Below are positions 35,711 to 44,981 of a DNA stretch of 64,000 nucleotides, in pieces. The stretch is from CAVQEG01 sp963711465. GTDB taxonomy: Bacteria > Bacteroidota > Ignavibacteria > OLB7. Under the pieces are notes generated by a model. That model had not been told where the DNA came from. It saw nothing but the letters and a program-made list of their open reading frames with translations, and searched no databases. The translations under genes were made by a program, and so were the position numbers. How positions within the stretch are numbered: position 1 is the first letter of the stretch; every line of letters begins with the position of its first letter. The stretch is taken from NCBI GenBank assembly GCA_963711465.1, contig CAVQEG010000001.1, positions 744,001-808,000 of the forward strand. The letters are read 5' to 3'.

Positions 35711-36997
35711 TCAGAGAATGCCGCGGGAGAAGGCGGCTTCGCCTGCGAACTCGGCGGTCGGTCCGAGCTGCTCTTCGATGCGGAGAAGCTGATTGTACTT
35801 GGCGACGCGATCGGTGCGGCTGGCGCTGCCAGTCTTGATCTGACCGGCGTTGGTGGCCACTGCTAGGTCGGCGATCGTGACGTCCTCGGTTTCGCCGGAG
35901 CGGTGCGAGATGACGGCGGTGTAGAGATTCTTCTGCGCCAGCTCCACGACTGCGAGCGTCTCCGAGACGGTACCGATCTGGTTGAGCTTCACGAGGATCG
36001 AATTGGCGACCTCGCGTTCGATTCCCCTCCAGAGGAACTCGCTGTTGGTAACGAACAGATCGTCGCCGACGAGCTGGACATCCTCGCCGATCGCGTCGGT
36101 CAGTTTCGCCCATCCGTCCCAGTCGTTCTCCGCCATGCCGTCCTCGACCGAGATGATCGGATACTGCTGCGTCAGCGCAGCGTACCACGCGACCATTTCA
36201 TCGGCCGTCTTCAGCGAATTGTCCGATTTGTAGAGCCGGTATTTCCCGTCCTCCCACATCTCGCTGGAGGCGACATCCAGCGCCAGCCACACATCGTCGC
36301 CGGGTCGATAGCCGGCCGCTTCGCTGGAACGCAGAATGAGCTCGATGGCTTCCTCATTGGAACCGAGCGACGGCGCGAATCCTCCTTCGTCGCCGACCGA
36401 CGTGTTGTACCCCTTTTCCTTGAGCACGCCACGCAGTGCGTGGAAGATCTCAACGCCCGCGCGGAGGGCATCGGAGAACGTGTCGAATCCGACGGGTACG
36501 ATCATGAACTCCTGGAAGTCCACGTTGTTGTCCGCATGTCGGCCACCGTTGAGAATGTTCATCATCGGAACCGGCAGCGTTCTGGCGTTGATACCGCCGA
36601 GGTAGCGGTACAACGGCAGGCCGTGGGCGGCCGCGGCGACCTTTGCCACCGCCATCGAGACGCCAAGGATCGCATTGGCACCGAGCCGCGACTTGTTGTC
36701 GGTTCCGTCGAGGTCCAGCATCATCGCGTCGACGAGCGCCTGGTCGTCTGCGGTGACTCCGATGAGCGTATCGGCGATGATTCCGTTGACGTTCTCGACG
36801 GCGCGTTCCACGGCCTTTCCACCATATACCGTCGGATCACCGTCTCGCAGCTCTACGGCCTCGTGCTCGCCGGTGGAGGCACCGGAGGGAACCGCTGCGC
36901 GCGCCCAGGTCCCGCCATCGAGCTGCACATCGACCTCCACGGTCGGGTTGCCACGTGAATCGAGAATCTGTCGGGCATGGAGTTCGTGGATGATCAT
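35711..36997 (-). CDS. eno: Enolase
   Basis: A 428-residue glycolytic enzyme (2-phosphoglycerate to phosphoenolpyruvate). It starts MIIHELHARQILDSRGNPTVEVDV and has PSGASTGEHEAVELRDGD, GDEGGFAPSL, SVEDGMAENDWDGWAKL, VGDDLFVTN, LVKLNQIGTVSETL and the C-terminal SHRSGETEDVTIADLAV. All catalytic regions are present. An upstream in-frame ATG was rejected as non-homologous. A candidate promoter lies just upstream, and phosphohexomutase follows, so carbon metabolism genes are grouped. Confidence 0.97.
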   Translation of the reverse strand: MIIHELHARQILDSRGNPTVEVDVQLDGGTWARAAVPSGASTGEHEAVELRDGDPTVYGGKAVERAVENVNGIIADTLIGVTADDQALVDAMMLDLDGTDNKSRLGANAILGVSMAVAKVAAAAHGLPLYRYLGGINARTLPVPMMNILNGGRHADNNVDFQEFMIVPVGFDTFSDALRAGVEIFHALRGVLKEKGYNTSVGDEGGFAPSLGSNEEAIELILRSSEAAGYRPGDDVWLALDVASSEMWEDGKYRLYKSDNSLKTADEMVAWYAALTQQYPIISVEDGMAENDWDGWAKLTDAIGEDVQLVGDDLFVTNSEFLWRGIEREVANSILVKLNQIGTVSETLAVVELAQKNLYTAVISHRSGETEDVTIADLAVATNAGQIKTGSASRTDRVAKYNQLLRIEEQLGPTAEFAGEAAFSRGIL

Positions 36998-37031
36998 CGT
37001 CGTACCTGAATCGCCGATTGTAAAAAGATGA

Positions 37032-37064
37032 CCAATATAGTGCAGTCGTCCGGCGTGGAACCAA
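37032..37064 (-). promoter_or_regulatory. Candidate promoter of eno
   Basis: On the minus strand: TTG, a 22-base spacer and TATATTGG, one mismatch from TAnnTTTG. The expected transcription start is about 28 bases before the eno ATG. The divergent membrane protein gene begins just to the right, so the -33 region lies within 10 bases of its ATG. Confidence 0.45.
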
Positions 37065-37073
37065 CCGACAACG

Positions 37074-38654
37074 ATGACACCAGTGTCCAACCGCCCATCG
37101 CGTTACCTGTATCCGGCGTTTTTCATTGTGCTGCTCGCGGCCACCGTTGCGACGCGGTGGATCACCCGTGAGCACCTGGTCGGATCGATCGACGGGGCCA
37201 ACCTGCTGTTGTCGATCACCGACTTCTCCATCGCGTCGGGCAGACCGCACGCGCCGGGATTTCCCGTGTGCGTTGCATTGCTGAATGCGCTGGTGTGGAC
37301 CGGCCTGGCCCCGCACACCGCAATCATCGTGCTGCACATCGCCTTCTCGGCGTTTGCGGTGCTGTTCGTGGCGTTGCTGGTTTCGCACGTCGTCTCGCGG
37401 CAGGCCGCCGTGGTCGCGGCGCTGCTGTTTGCCACCAATCCCCTGTCGTGGTACTACGGATCGGTATCGGCAAATCTCTCCTGGGAGGCGATGCTCGGGC
37501 CGCTGGTCGTGCTGCTGGCACTGCGAACGCGCGGGATGTGGTGGCTTTGCGCCGGGGTGTTCGTCGGACTCGCACTCGGCGTCCGGCCGTCATCGGTCGC
37601 GCTGCTGATGCCGGTGACAGTCTACATCGTCGCCTCACGATCGGCCCGCAATGATCTTGCCGGCATCGACCTGTATCGTGCCGCGGCCGGCGTATTTGCC
37701 GGCGTGCTCGCGTGGATGCCGGCCACGGTGATAGCACAGGGCGGAGAGGGGGCCTTCCTGCGGTCCATCGCGCACGGCTCGTCAATCGCGACCGCGGCCA
37801 ACGGCGCGGTGCTCGCCAGCGCTGCCATCGTACTGCTTTGGGCCGTGAACATCGGAATCCTGTACCTCGTCGGCGGCGTCGTTCCGGCGTATCGACGCGT
37901 GCGTACGCTGGGCCGGCGATCGGCGGGAATCATCGGTCTGCTCTGGGTCATCCCACCCCTTGCACTGCTGCCGTATGCGAGTGATGCATCCCCGTTCGTG
38001 GTGCTGATGCTTCCTGCCATTACGGTGGCGCTCGCGTGGTGCGTACTGGGAGATCGCGCCGCGACACACACGGTGCTCGACACGGCGATGCTCATCGCCG
38101 TCAACGTGGCCGTGTTCCTCTACGTCCCGGTCGTGACGCCTCCGACGTTCGCGACCATGCGTCCGGGCAGGCGGACGGCCGAACAGCGGGCGCTGACGGT
38201 GGTCGCCAGAGTGTTCACCAGCGACCTGCCGTCATGGCCGAGGATCCGCGATGCCGACCGGGAGGTCGACGAAGCTGTCGACGTCGTGCGGTACGCTGTC
38301 GGAGGGGGCAGCGACACCACCGCGGTTCTCGTAGATCCGACGGCGCGTCAGTTTGCACCCTCACGACTGCTGCAGATCTATCTGCCGGCGGTCAGGTTCG
38401 TCGAACCGAGCACGCGCGACGATTCGACGGTTGAATTCTTCCACGGTCTGCGCCAGTACTCGCATGCGGTACCCGACAGCATGTTCCATTCGCGACGACT
38501 ACTCCTGCTTACCGACCGTCGATTTCTCCAGGCCTGGCCGCACGACGCGGTCACGCCACTGTTCGGAAGCACGCACCTGGCCATTGCCGAGGTTCGCAGA
38601 GACGACGCGCTGCGGATCCGTCGGACGTTCGAGTCGAATTTCGTCCGGCGCTGA
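37074..38654 (+). CDS. Multi-spanning membrane protein, glycosyltransferase C-like
   Basis: A 526-residue protein with about nine to ten hydrophobic helices across the first 350 residues. A soluble C-terminal part (about 360-526) follows, rich in Asp/Arg with AVLVDPTARQFAPSRLLQIY. The first extracytoplasmic loop carries GSIDGANLLLSITDFSIASGRPHAPGFPV, reminiscent of the acidic loop 1 of GT-C (PMT/ArnT-like) lipid-linked sugar transferases (DUF2723-like proteins have a similar start), but I would not name a substrate. It is divergent from eno. A 17-bp tandem duplication begins at its stop codon. Confidence 0.65.
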   Translation: MTPVSNRPSRYLYPAFFIVLLAATVATRWITREHLVGSIDGANLLLSITDFSIASGRPHAPGFPVCVALLNALVWTGLAPHTAIIVLHIAFSAFAVLFVALLVSHVVSRQAAVVAALLFATNPLSWYYGSVSANLSWEAMLGPLVVLLALRTRGMWWLCAGVFVGLALGVRPSSVALLMPVTVYIVASRSARNDLAGIDLYRAAAGVFAGVLAWMPATVIAQGGEGAFLRSIAHGSSIATAANGAVLASAAIVLLWAVNIGILYLVGGVVPAYRRVRTLGRRSAGIIGLLWVIPPLALLPYASDASPFVVLMLPAITVALAWCVLGDRAATHTVLDTAMLIAVNVAVFLYVPVVTPPTFATMRPGRRTAEQRALTVVARVFTSDLPSWPRIRDADREVDEAVDVVRYAVGGGSDTTAVLVDPTARQFAPSRLLQIYLPAVRFVEPSTRDDSTVEFFHGLRQYSHAVPDSMFHSRRLLLLTDRRFLQAWPHDAVTPLFGSTHLAIAEVRRDDALRIRRTFESNFVRR

Positions 38655-38686
38655 GACGACATCAGAGTCGAGACGACATCAGAGTA
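38653..38686 (+). repeat. 17-bp tandem duplication at a stop codon
   Basis: Two adjacent copies of GAGACGACATCAGAGT(C/A), 16 of 17 bases identical. The first overlaps the TGA stop of the membrane protein gene, so the duplication starts at the 3' end of a coding sequence. A third shortened echo (AGAGTAG) follows. Confidence 0.85.
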
Positions 38687-38799
38687 GAGTAGTCATCGGG
38701 AGCGGCAGCTGCACCGCCACCACCTAACCTTTGCCGAGAACTGCGTGTTGGTCCGACAGAGTGAAGGCAGAGGGACTCCATTGAAGAGGCGGGCTACCG

Positions 38800-39361
38800 A
38801 TGGACCCGGTACCGGCGAGATTTCAGCGTCCAATCAATCGACCAGTGCTCATTGTGGCGGTGCTGGTCATTGCCGCATGCGCGGCGCTGCACGCGCAGCC
38901 GACGGCGGATACCTCGTCGAGGGTCGCCACGATGATTCTCGGCGACCATGACGAGCGGATTTCTGCGGAACCGTTGACGCGTCAACGTCGCTCGGAGTAC
39001 ACCGTTGAATCTGCGGCTCACACCGGATCGACCACGCTGACGGCCGTTGGAACGACGCGGCTCGATCCGTCCGGGCACGCCCACGGAGCGCTGGAACTGC
39101 GGTTGCTTCGTCACTGCGCGGTAACCGCTACGATCACACCACCCGACGACGACCACGTGCGACTTGTCGGTGCGGTCTGCACGTTCGCATCCAATGGAGA
39201 ATTCGGTGTGGCGTGGGCCGACGCACGCGGCGGCGGCTTCGGGGTGTTTGTCAGATTCATCGATACGAACGCACGACCCTGCATTTGACGCAGCTACGTA
39301 CACGGTAGCGGGCGCTGTTGACGAAGGCCTTCCTCGACCAGTCCTCATGATCCGCGTGTGA
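38800..39361 (+). pseudogene. Truncated, frameshifted secreted protein related to the following gene
   Basis: The open part encodes 162 residues: a signal peptide (PVLIVAVLVIAACAALHAQ, cleaved near residue 33), then EFGVAWADARGGGFGVFVRFID, a WxDxR-type motif like VIWNDRRADAPGVYLQRVD in the next gene. The frame stops after NARPCI. Dropping one base near 39275 lets it continue naturally as ARPAFDAATYTVAGAVDEG... to a stop at 39361. Together this looks like the N-terminal remnant of a larger T9SS-type protein that was frameshifted and cut short. No C-terminal sorting domain is present. It could still be a short functional secreted protein if only the first frame is used. Confidence 0.6.
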
Positions 39362-39434
39362 GCGCGATATTAGGATTTTCCCGGTCGCTCGTTCAGCGGG
39401 TGACGCTCTGACCTCAACCACGCACCTCCGGCCG

Positions 39435-42167
39435 ATGCTCCTGCGGTCGACACATTTCGTCGTATCTGTCGCGATGACATTCGTCGTCTGCGCCGCGACG
39501 TCGCGGGCGCAGACGACTACCGACGTGCGGTTGTCCGGTGAGCCGACCAGCTATGCGTTGCCGGACGATGCGCGCATCCAGGCCGCGGCTTCGATCGGCA
39601 ATCGCACACTCGTCGTGTGGGGGAATTCCGAAGCGACCGGCGATGGGTCGATACGGACCGTACTCGACGACCGAATCCTCGCCAACGGAATCGATGATGG
39701 CTGGCGACCGGTGATGCACGATCGCGAAGCGCGACCGTTCGGCTTCGTCGCCGTCGTCCCGGACGGCGATCTGTTCCTCGTCATCTGGAATGATCGTCGA
39801 GCGGACGCACCCGGCGTGTACCTGCAGCGCGTCGATCTCGGTGGCGGTCGGCTCAACGCGTCGGTGCTCCTCTCGAGATCCTTCATCGATGACTCCGTGC
39901 TCTTCGTCGCCGGAGCGTCGCCGGCCGGCCTGCTGATCGCGTGGAATACACGTGACGGCGAATCGGTGCGAACCGTGGGAGCACGCGTGCGAAACGGAAG
40001 CCAGTGGATTACCGATGCGGTGCTCGTCGACTCGGCCCGGACCACGGAGGTGGTGCCACTTCCTGCGTTCCCGGGTGACGCGCTGCTGCGCCATCCCGAT
40101 GGCCGCGTCACCTATGTCCATGCGGACGGCTCGATCGAGTTGCGTGAAATTCCTCGCTCTCGGTTCGACGGTCCGTTCGACCTCGCGGCCGACACGTCAC
40201 TTGCGCTGGTGAGTGGAACCTCGCTGCTGCTGTATTCGAATCCGTTCGATTCGCGGCCCGATCAGGCAACCTCCATTCCGCAGATCGCGTCGATGCTGAG
40301 TGGATCGATCACCGTAGCCCGGATCGACTCGGCGCACTACGCGGTCCATGGAATCGCCGCTTCCCAGTCGGTCGATCCGCCGGCACTCGACCTCGTGGTG
40401 CGGTCGATCCTGGTCGACACGTCGGGTTCGGTGCGTTCTATCGCATCGATCGACTCGCTCCACCACGCGCTCAACGAACCGAACGGATGCCACTATGCGC
40501 CCGCTTTCCATGGCTGCAGTCAACGGGCGACGTGTCACGGGATGCGACGGGTGGAGGGATGGTTCAGCGAGGTCGGTGACGCCTTCTGCGGCACGCGTTC
40601 CTACACGTTCGGCTACGTCGCGCTGCCCGATGGTTCGGCGCTGCGATCGGACGATACTGCGGGGATCTGTCCCGACGGGACGTCAGTCCGTCGGCTACGC
40701 TCGGACACGGTGAGCTCCGTTGAGGTCACCGGCGCGTGGGGTACGAGTGAAGTCGACACGATGACGGCATCGCGGCGCGTGGACGCAGCGCAGATGCGGC
40801 CGGTGCTGATGCTCGATGGCGACACCGTGCGCCTGGTCTATCAGGAGTCGTTCGAGGGGGGAGAGTTTCTTCTCGGTCGGTGGATGTCAGACAACCGACC
40901 GGTCGATGTCGATTCGGTGCTGCGCGTTCCGGCGCTGGACGCGCCAGCACCGAACGACTCGACGTCTGCTGTGACATTGCGTTCCTATGAACGCCACGAG
41001 GCGTTGGTCGGATCGGGCAACAGCGTCGTCGTCGGCTCGGTCCATCAGCGCACCGACGATGTCACGGTGGCATCGCATCCGCCGCATACCGAAACCTGGA
41101 TGACAGCGAAGCTCCGCGTATTCGTACCGGTGCGGGGCAGCTGGCGAAAGGTCGACGAATACTCCGCCAGTGGCCCAGGCGGCAACTGGCGCTATGGCGT
41201 CGAGTCGGTGGGCGACGAACCGACGCCCGGCGGGACGATCGCATCGGTGGACATCGGGAACGAAGACCAGCCGCTACGCAACGTGATCGGGATTGGCGAG
41301 AACGGCGATGTCGTGTTCCGGAACGAAGACGTGTTGTCCACACAGACGGGACTCTCGCTTGTTCCGACCGGAGGGAGGCGATATCTCGCCTGCGGCGCGA
41401 CGCGCTGCTGGATGCTCGACGACGGAGCAATCACGGATTCAATTGAATTCTCCGTTCCGGCAGCGGATGTGGCATACTTCGGAGTTGGCGTCGACCGGTT
41501 CCTGCGCGTGACCACACCGGTTTCGGCGCCGAATCAACGGTTGCTCGCGTTGTACGGCTCCGATGGAGCACTCATTGCGCGAACCCTCCTGACATTCGGC
41601 GAGACTCCGCGCGATCTTTGCGTCGCCGTTCGTTCGACCGATTCGACGATCGTGCTGCTGTGGGCAAGTCGACGTGGAACGCGGGCTACGTCGCTGGACG
41701 CGGCGCTGCGCGTCATGGCCGAAGACGTATCGATCGGCACCTACCGCGATTCGACCGCACAGCCGACCGGCGTCTTTCGCGGTGATACGCTGTTCGTGGC
41801 CTGGAGCGACGCTCGCGACGGTGAACCCGACATTTACGGCGCGACCTATCTGCCGCCGATGGCGACGGTGGACGTCGACGATGCGACCGCAGCGGCTGTC
41901 ATGGAGCACCCGATGCGGCTGTCGGTTCGAGTGAACCCCTTCGGCACGGCGGCCATAATATCCTACGCACTGCCGGCGGCCGGTTCACCGGTCCTGGAGC
42001 TCGTATCGATGCGGGGCGCGGTGGTCTGTCGGCGCCAGCTTGGCCCGCGTGTTCCCGGGCGGTACACCATGGTGCTCGAGACGGGAGTAATTCAGCCCGG
42101 GCCGTATTTCCTGGCAATTCGTACGTCGACCGACGCGACGTCCGCGCCGATCGTCATCGCCCGGTAG
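39435..42167 (+). CDS. Large secreted protein with Por-secretion (T9SS) type C-terminal domain
   Basis: A 910-residue protein with signal peptide (STHFVVSVAMTFVVCAATSRAQ, cleaved near residue 26). It contains at least two W-x-D-x-R segments typical of Bacteroidota surface proteins: VIWNDRRADAPGVYLQ near residue 117 and VAWSDARDGEPDIYGATY near residue 790. Between them are beta-rich, Asp/Ser/Thr-rich sequences with a few Cys (CHYAPAFHGCSQRATCHG). The last 80 residues (VNPFGTAAIISYALP...LELVSMRGAVVCRRQ...GPYFLAIRT...) match the type A sorting domain pattern, which targets cargo to the outer surface through type IX secretion. Function unknown. The preceding locus is a decayed relative. Confidence 0.8.
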   Translation: MLLRSTHFVVSVAMTFVVCAATSRAQTTTDVRLSGEPTSYALPDDARIQAAASIGNRTLVVWGNSEATGDGSIRTVLDDRILANGIDDGWRPVMHDREARPFGFVAVVPDGDLFLVIWNDRRADAPGVYLQRVDLGGGRLNASVLLSRSFIDDSVLFVAGASPAGLLIAWNTRDGESVRTVGARVRNGSQWITDAVLVDSARTTEVVPLPAFPGDALLRHPDGRVTYVHADGSIELREIPRSRFDGPFDLAADTSLALVSGTSLLLYSNPFDSRPDQATSIPQIASMLSGSITVARIDSAHYAVHGIAASQSVDPPALDLVVRSILVDTSGSVRSIASIDSLHHALNEPNGCHYAPAFHGCSQRATCHGMRRVEGWFSEVGDAFCGTRSYTFGYVALPDGSALRSDDTAGICPDGTSVRRLRSDTVSSVEVTGAWGTSEVDTMTASRRVDAAQMRPVLMLDGDTVRLVYQESFEGGEFLLGRWMSDNRPVDVDSVLRVPALDAPAPNDSTSAVTLRSYERHEALVGSGNSVVVGSVHQRTDDVTVASHPPHTETWMTAKLRVFVPVRGSWRKVDEYSASGPGGNWRYGVESVGDEPTPGGTIASVDIGNEDQPLRNVIGIGENGDVVFRNEDVLSTQTGLSLVPTGGRRYLACGATRCWMLDDGAITDSIEFSVPAADVAYFGVGVDRFLRVTTPVSAPNQRLLALYGSDGALIARTLLTFGETPRDLCVAVRSTDSTIVLLWASRRGTRATSLDAALRVMAEDVSIGTYRDSTAQPTGVFRGDTLFVAWSDARDGEPDIYGATYLPPMATVDVDDATAAAVMEHPMRLSVRVNPFGTAAIISYALPAAGSPVLELVSMRGAVVCRRQLGPRVPGRYTMVLETGVIQPGPYFLAIRTSTDATSAPIVIAR

Positions 42168-42256
42168 GCCGCGCCAGATCCGTGCGAAATCTCGGAGTGC
42201 GCCGCACCCCGGAGTGCATTGAACAGTTGCGCCAATCGCTGCCACCACGCCTGTCG

Positions 42257-42778
42257 TCAGTCGACGTCGCCTGCGCTGTGCGCGATCAGCTCGTACGCCC
42301 GCCCGTGCCAGGCGTTGCCGGCCGGAACCTCCCAGCGTCCGGTGCGGTAATCGCCGACGCGTCCGATCGTTCGGTCGAACACTATCGTCTCCGCATCGAC
42401 GACGTGTTCGGCCGCGAGCTTCGAGAATTCGCCACGTGTCACGCACTGGATCGACCCGTTGCGCCGAAAGCAGATGTCCGGAGCATCAATGATCCGGACG
42501 CCGAGCGTGGTGTCGAGGTCCCGCAGGAATCGAACCAGCTCGTCGATCGAACAGCCCGACGGCCCGACTTTCGACTCGTCGACTCCAACGAGGATGAAGC
42601 GGGCCTCGAGCAGCTTGTATCCGACGGTCAGCTGTGATCCATGTGCCGCCCAGGTTTCGAGGAACGACTTCAGTGCCGTTTCGAGTCGCGCTGCCTCGTC
42701 GTCCGTGAGCGTCCGTTCGGTGTTGTATGCCCACAGCCGGGCGTCGTCTGGAAGGTCGTTGAAGGGGATGAGACTCAT
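42257..42778 (-). CDS. Conserved Bacteroidota protein of unknown function
   Basis: A 173-residue protein: PFNDLPDDARLWAYNTERTLTDDEA, FLETWAAHGSQLTVGYKLLEARFILVGVDE, then GPSGCSIDELVRFLRDLD and a C-terminal WEVPAGNAWHGRAYEL. I recognise the same arrangement (WxxHG, SGCSID, tailing WEVP...WH) in small Bacteroidota proteins often mislabelled as ABC transporter ATPase; no Walker motifs are present here, so that label is wrong. Its role is unknown. It lies 3' of thrS, beyond that gene's terminator, so it probably has its own promoter. Confidence 0.72.
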   Translation of the reverse strand: MSLIPFNDLPDDARLWAYNTERTLTDDEAARLETALKSFLETWAAHGSQLTVGYKLLEARFILVGVDESKVGPSGCSIDELVRFLRDLDTTLGVRIIDAPDICFRRNGSIQCVTRGEFSKLAAEHVVDAETIVFDRTIGRVGDYRTGRWEVPAGNAWHGRAYELIAHSAGDVD

Positions 42779-42839
42779 GGCTCGTGCCTGCGTTGGTTGT
42801 GTCGGTTGTGTTGAAATTCAGTCATCGATCCACTGAGCT

Positions 42840-42905
42840 GAAAGAAACGTGCCCTCTGTGGGCGACATTCCGGGCGTGAACCCGGAGCGTGACCACAGAG
42901 GGCAC
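42840..42905 (-). terminator. Terminator of thrS with nested hairpin
   Basis: A perfect 13-bp outer stem (GTGCCCTCTGTGG and its complement) encloses a second 6-bp hairpin (TCCGGG/CCCGGA). On the minus strand the structure is followed by GTTTCTTTC, the T-rich tail expected of an intrinsic terminator 3' of thrS. Confidence 0.85.
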
Positions 42906-42926
42906 AGCGAACACCGGGCGCGGCGG

Positions 42927-44957
42927 TCATTCGCGATCGACGCGGGCATCCGGAACCGCGTGCTCGATCGTGTCTTCGTTCACCGACTCGACCGATTCAC
43001 GCCATGCGGCCTGTGCCTCTGCGGCGATGCGATCGAGATCGTTGTGCCGGCGGAACTCCTCGATCAGTTCGCCGATGCGTGAGGAGCCACGATCGCCCTC
43101 GCCGTGGATGCGGATCGAGACGGTGCCGCTCTGCTGCTCCTTCTCACCGACGATGAGCATGTAGGGCACTTTCTGCAGTTCCGCCTCACGGATCTTGTAG
43201 CCGATCTTCTCGTTGCGTTCGTCGAGTTCGGCGCGGAACCCCGCATCGGAGAGCTCGCGCACGACGCCGCGACCGTACTCGAGGAAGTTCTCCGAGATGG
43301 GAAGCACCACCGCCTGCACCGGCGCCAGCCAGAACGGGAAGTTACCCGCGTAATGCTCGATCAGCACACCGATGAATCGCTCGAGCGAACCGAACGGGGC
43401 ACGGTGAATCATCACCGGGCGGTGTTTCTCGCCGTCGGCGCCGGTGTATTCAAGCTGAAAGCGCTCCGGCAGGTTGTAGTCGAGCTGCACCGTGCCGAGC
43501 TGCCACTGTCGGCCGATGGCGTCACGGACCATGAAGTCGATCTTGGGTCCGTAGAAGGCCGCCTCTCCGACGCCAATCTCGAACTCGAGCCCCGAGTGTT
43601 CGGCCACTTCGCGGAGCACCTCTTCGGCCTGCTCCCACAGCGCACGCGGACCGACGTACTTCGACGTATTGTCGGGATCGGAGAGCGACAGTCGAACCCG
43701 GAAGTCGCGGAAGCCGAGTACGGCCATGACGAATTTCACCAGATCCAGAACGCCCTCGACCTCGGCATGAACCTGATCGGGGCGCACGAACAGGTGCGCG
43801 TCATCGGTGGTGAACCCGCGCACCCGCGTCAGTCCGTTGAGCTGCCCCGACTTCTCGTAGCGATAGACCGTACCGAATTCCGCCAGACGCACGGGCAGGT
43901 CGCGGTAGCTGCGCGGTTTGCTCGCGTAAATCTGACAGTGATGCGGGCAGTTCATCGGCTTGAGGAGGTACTCCTCGTTCTCCTCCAGCTTGATCGGCGG
44001 GTACTGACTCTCGGCGTAGTACGGGTAGTGTCCGCTGGTGCGGTACAGGTCGAGGTTGCCGATGTGCGGGGTGACCACCGGCTGGTATCCGCGTCGACGC
44101 TGCTGATCGCGAAGGAAATTCTCGAGCGTCTCGCGCAGCACCGTTCCCTTCGGCAGCCACAGTGGCAGCCCCTGTCCGACGGTGGGAGAGAGCATGAAGA
44201 GCTCGAGCTCCCGACCGAGCTTGCGATGGTCCCGCTTCTTGGCCTCCTCGAGCATCGCCAGGTGCTCCTCGAGCAACGACTTCTTCGGGAAGGTGACGCC
44301 GTAGACGCGCTGCAGCTGCTGGCGATTCTGATCGCCGCGCCAGTAGGCGCTCGACACGTTGGTGAGCTTCAGCGCCTTGATGCGGCCCGTCGACGGGATG
44401 TGCGTACCCCGGCAGAGGTCGGTGAAGTTGCCCTGGCGATAGAAGGTGATCTCCCGGTCCTTGAATTCCTCGAGCAGCTCCAGCTTGTATTCATCACCCT
44501 TCTGACGGAAGTAGTGCACGGCGTCGTCCCAGGAGATCGGAATGCGTTCGAACGCGTTGTCCTGCCGCGCCAGCTCGGTCATCTTCGCCTCGATGTTCCC
44601 GAGGTCTTCCGGCGTCAGCACGTGTCCGCCGGCGATGTCCATGTCGTAGTAGAACCCGCCTTCGACGGGAGGACCGATGCCGAACTTCGTGCCGGGGTAG
44701 AGGTCCTCGATCGCCTCGGCCATCAGGTGCGCCGAGGAATGCCAGAAGATGGCCTTGCCGGCCTCGTCGTCGAAGGTCAGCAGCTGCACGTTCGCGTCGG
44801 TCTCGATCGGACGCGACAGGTCGTAGGGCTGATCGTTGACGTAGATGCCGACGGCTTCCTTTGCCAGGCGGTTGGAGATCGACTTGGCGATGTCCATGCC
44901 CGTGACGCCGGCGTCGTACTCCCGGCCGTTGCCGTCGGGAAACGTGATGCGAATCAT
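42927..44957 (-). CDS. thrS: Threonyl-tRNA synthetase
   Basis: A 676-residue class II synthetase. In order: TGS domain (first 60 residues), the SAD editing domain with FWHSSAHLMAEAIEDLYPG and TDLCRGTHIPSTG (zinc/editing His and Cys), the catalytic core with LKPMNCPHHCQIY, RLAEFGTVYRYEKSGQLNGLTRVRGFT (motif 2), GFRDFRVRLSLSDP, FYGPKIDFMV and APFGSLERFIGVLIEHYAG (motif 3), then the anticodon-binding domain. The start giving MIRITFPDG was chosen over an upstream in-frame codon. Unusually long leader (about 110 bases) with a hairpin; see adjacent entries. Confidence 0.97.
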   Translation of the reverse strand: MIRITFPDGNGREYDAGVTGMDIAKSISNRLAKEAVGIYVNDQPYDLSRPIETDANVQLLTFDDEAGKAIFWHSSAHLMAEAIEDLYPGTKFGIGPPVEGGFYYDMDIAGGHVLTPEDLGNIEAKMTELARQDNAFERIPISWDDAVHYFRQKGDEYKLELLEEFKDREITFYRQGNFTDLCRGTHIPSTGRIKALKLTNVSSAYWRGDQNRQQLQRVYGVTFPKKSLLEEHLAMLEEAKKRDHRKLGRELELFMLSPTVGQGLPLWLPKGTVLRETLENFLRDQQRRRGYQPVVTPHIGNLDLYRTSGHYPYYAESQYPPIKLEENEEYLLKPMNCPHHCQIYASKPRSYRDLPVRLAEFGTVYRYEKSGQLNGLTRVRGFTTDDAHLFVRPDQVHAEVEGVLDLVKFVMAVLGFRDFRVRLSLSDPDNTSKYVGPRALWEQAEEVLREVAEHSGLEFEIGVGEAAFYGPKIDFMVRDAIGRQWQLGTVQLDYNLPERFQLEYTGADGEKHRPVMIHRAPFGSLERFIGVLIEHYAGNFPFWLAPVQAVVLPISENFLEYGRGVVRELSDAGFRAELDERNEKIGYKIREAELQKVPYMLIVGEKEQQSGTVSIRIHGEGDRGSSRIGELIEEFRRHNDLDRIAAEAQAAWRESVESVNEDTIEHAVPDARVDRE

Positions 44958-44981
44958 GATGGTGGTCCCAGAATGCACGAA

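Noticed and set aside
42860..42890. T-arm-like sequence suggesting a tRNA fragment near the thrS terminator
   Set aside because: Only a 6-bp hairpin inside a larger terminator stem; no acceptor, D or anticodon arms.
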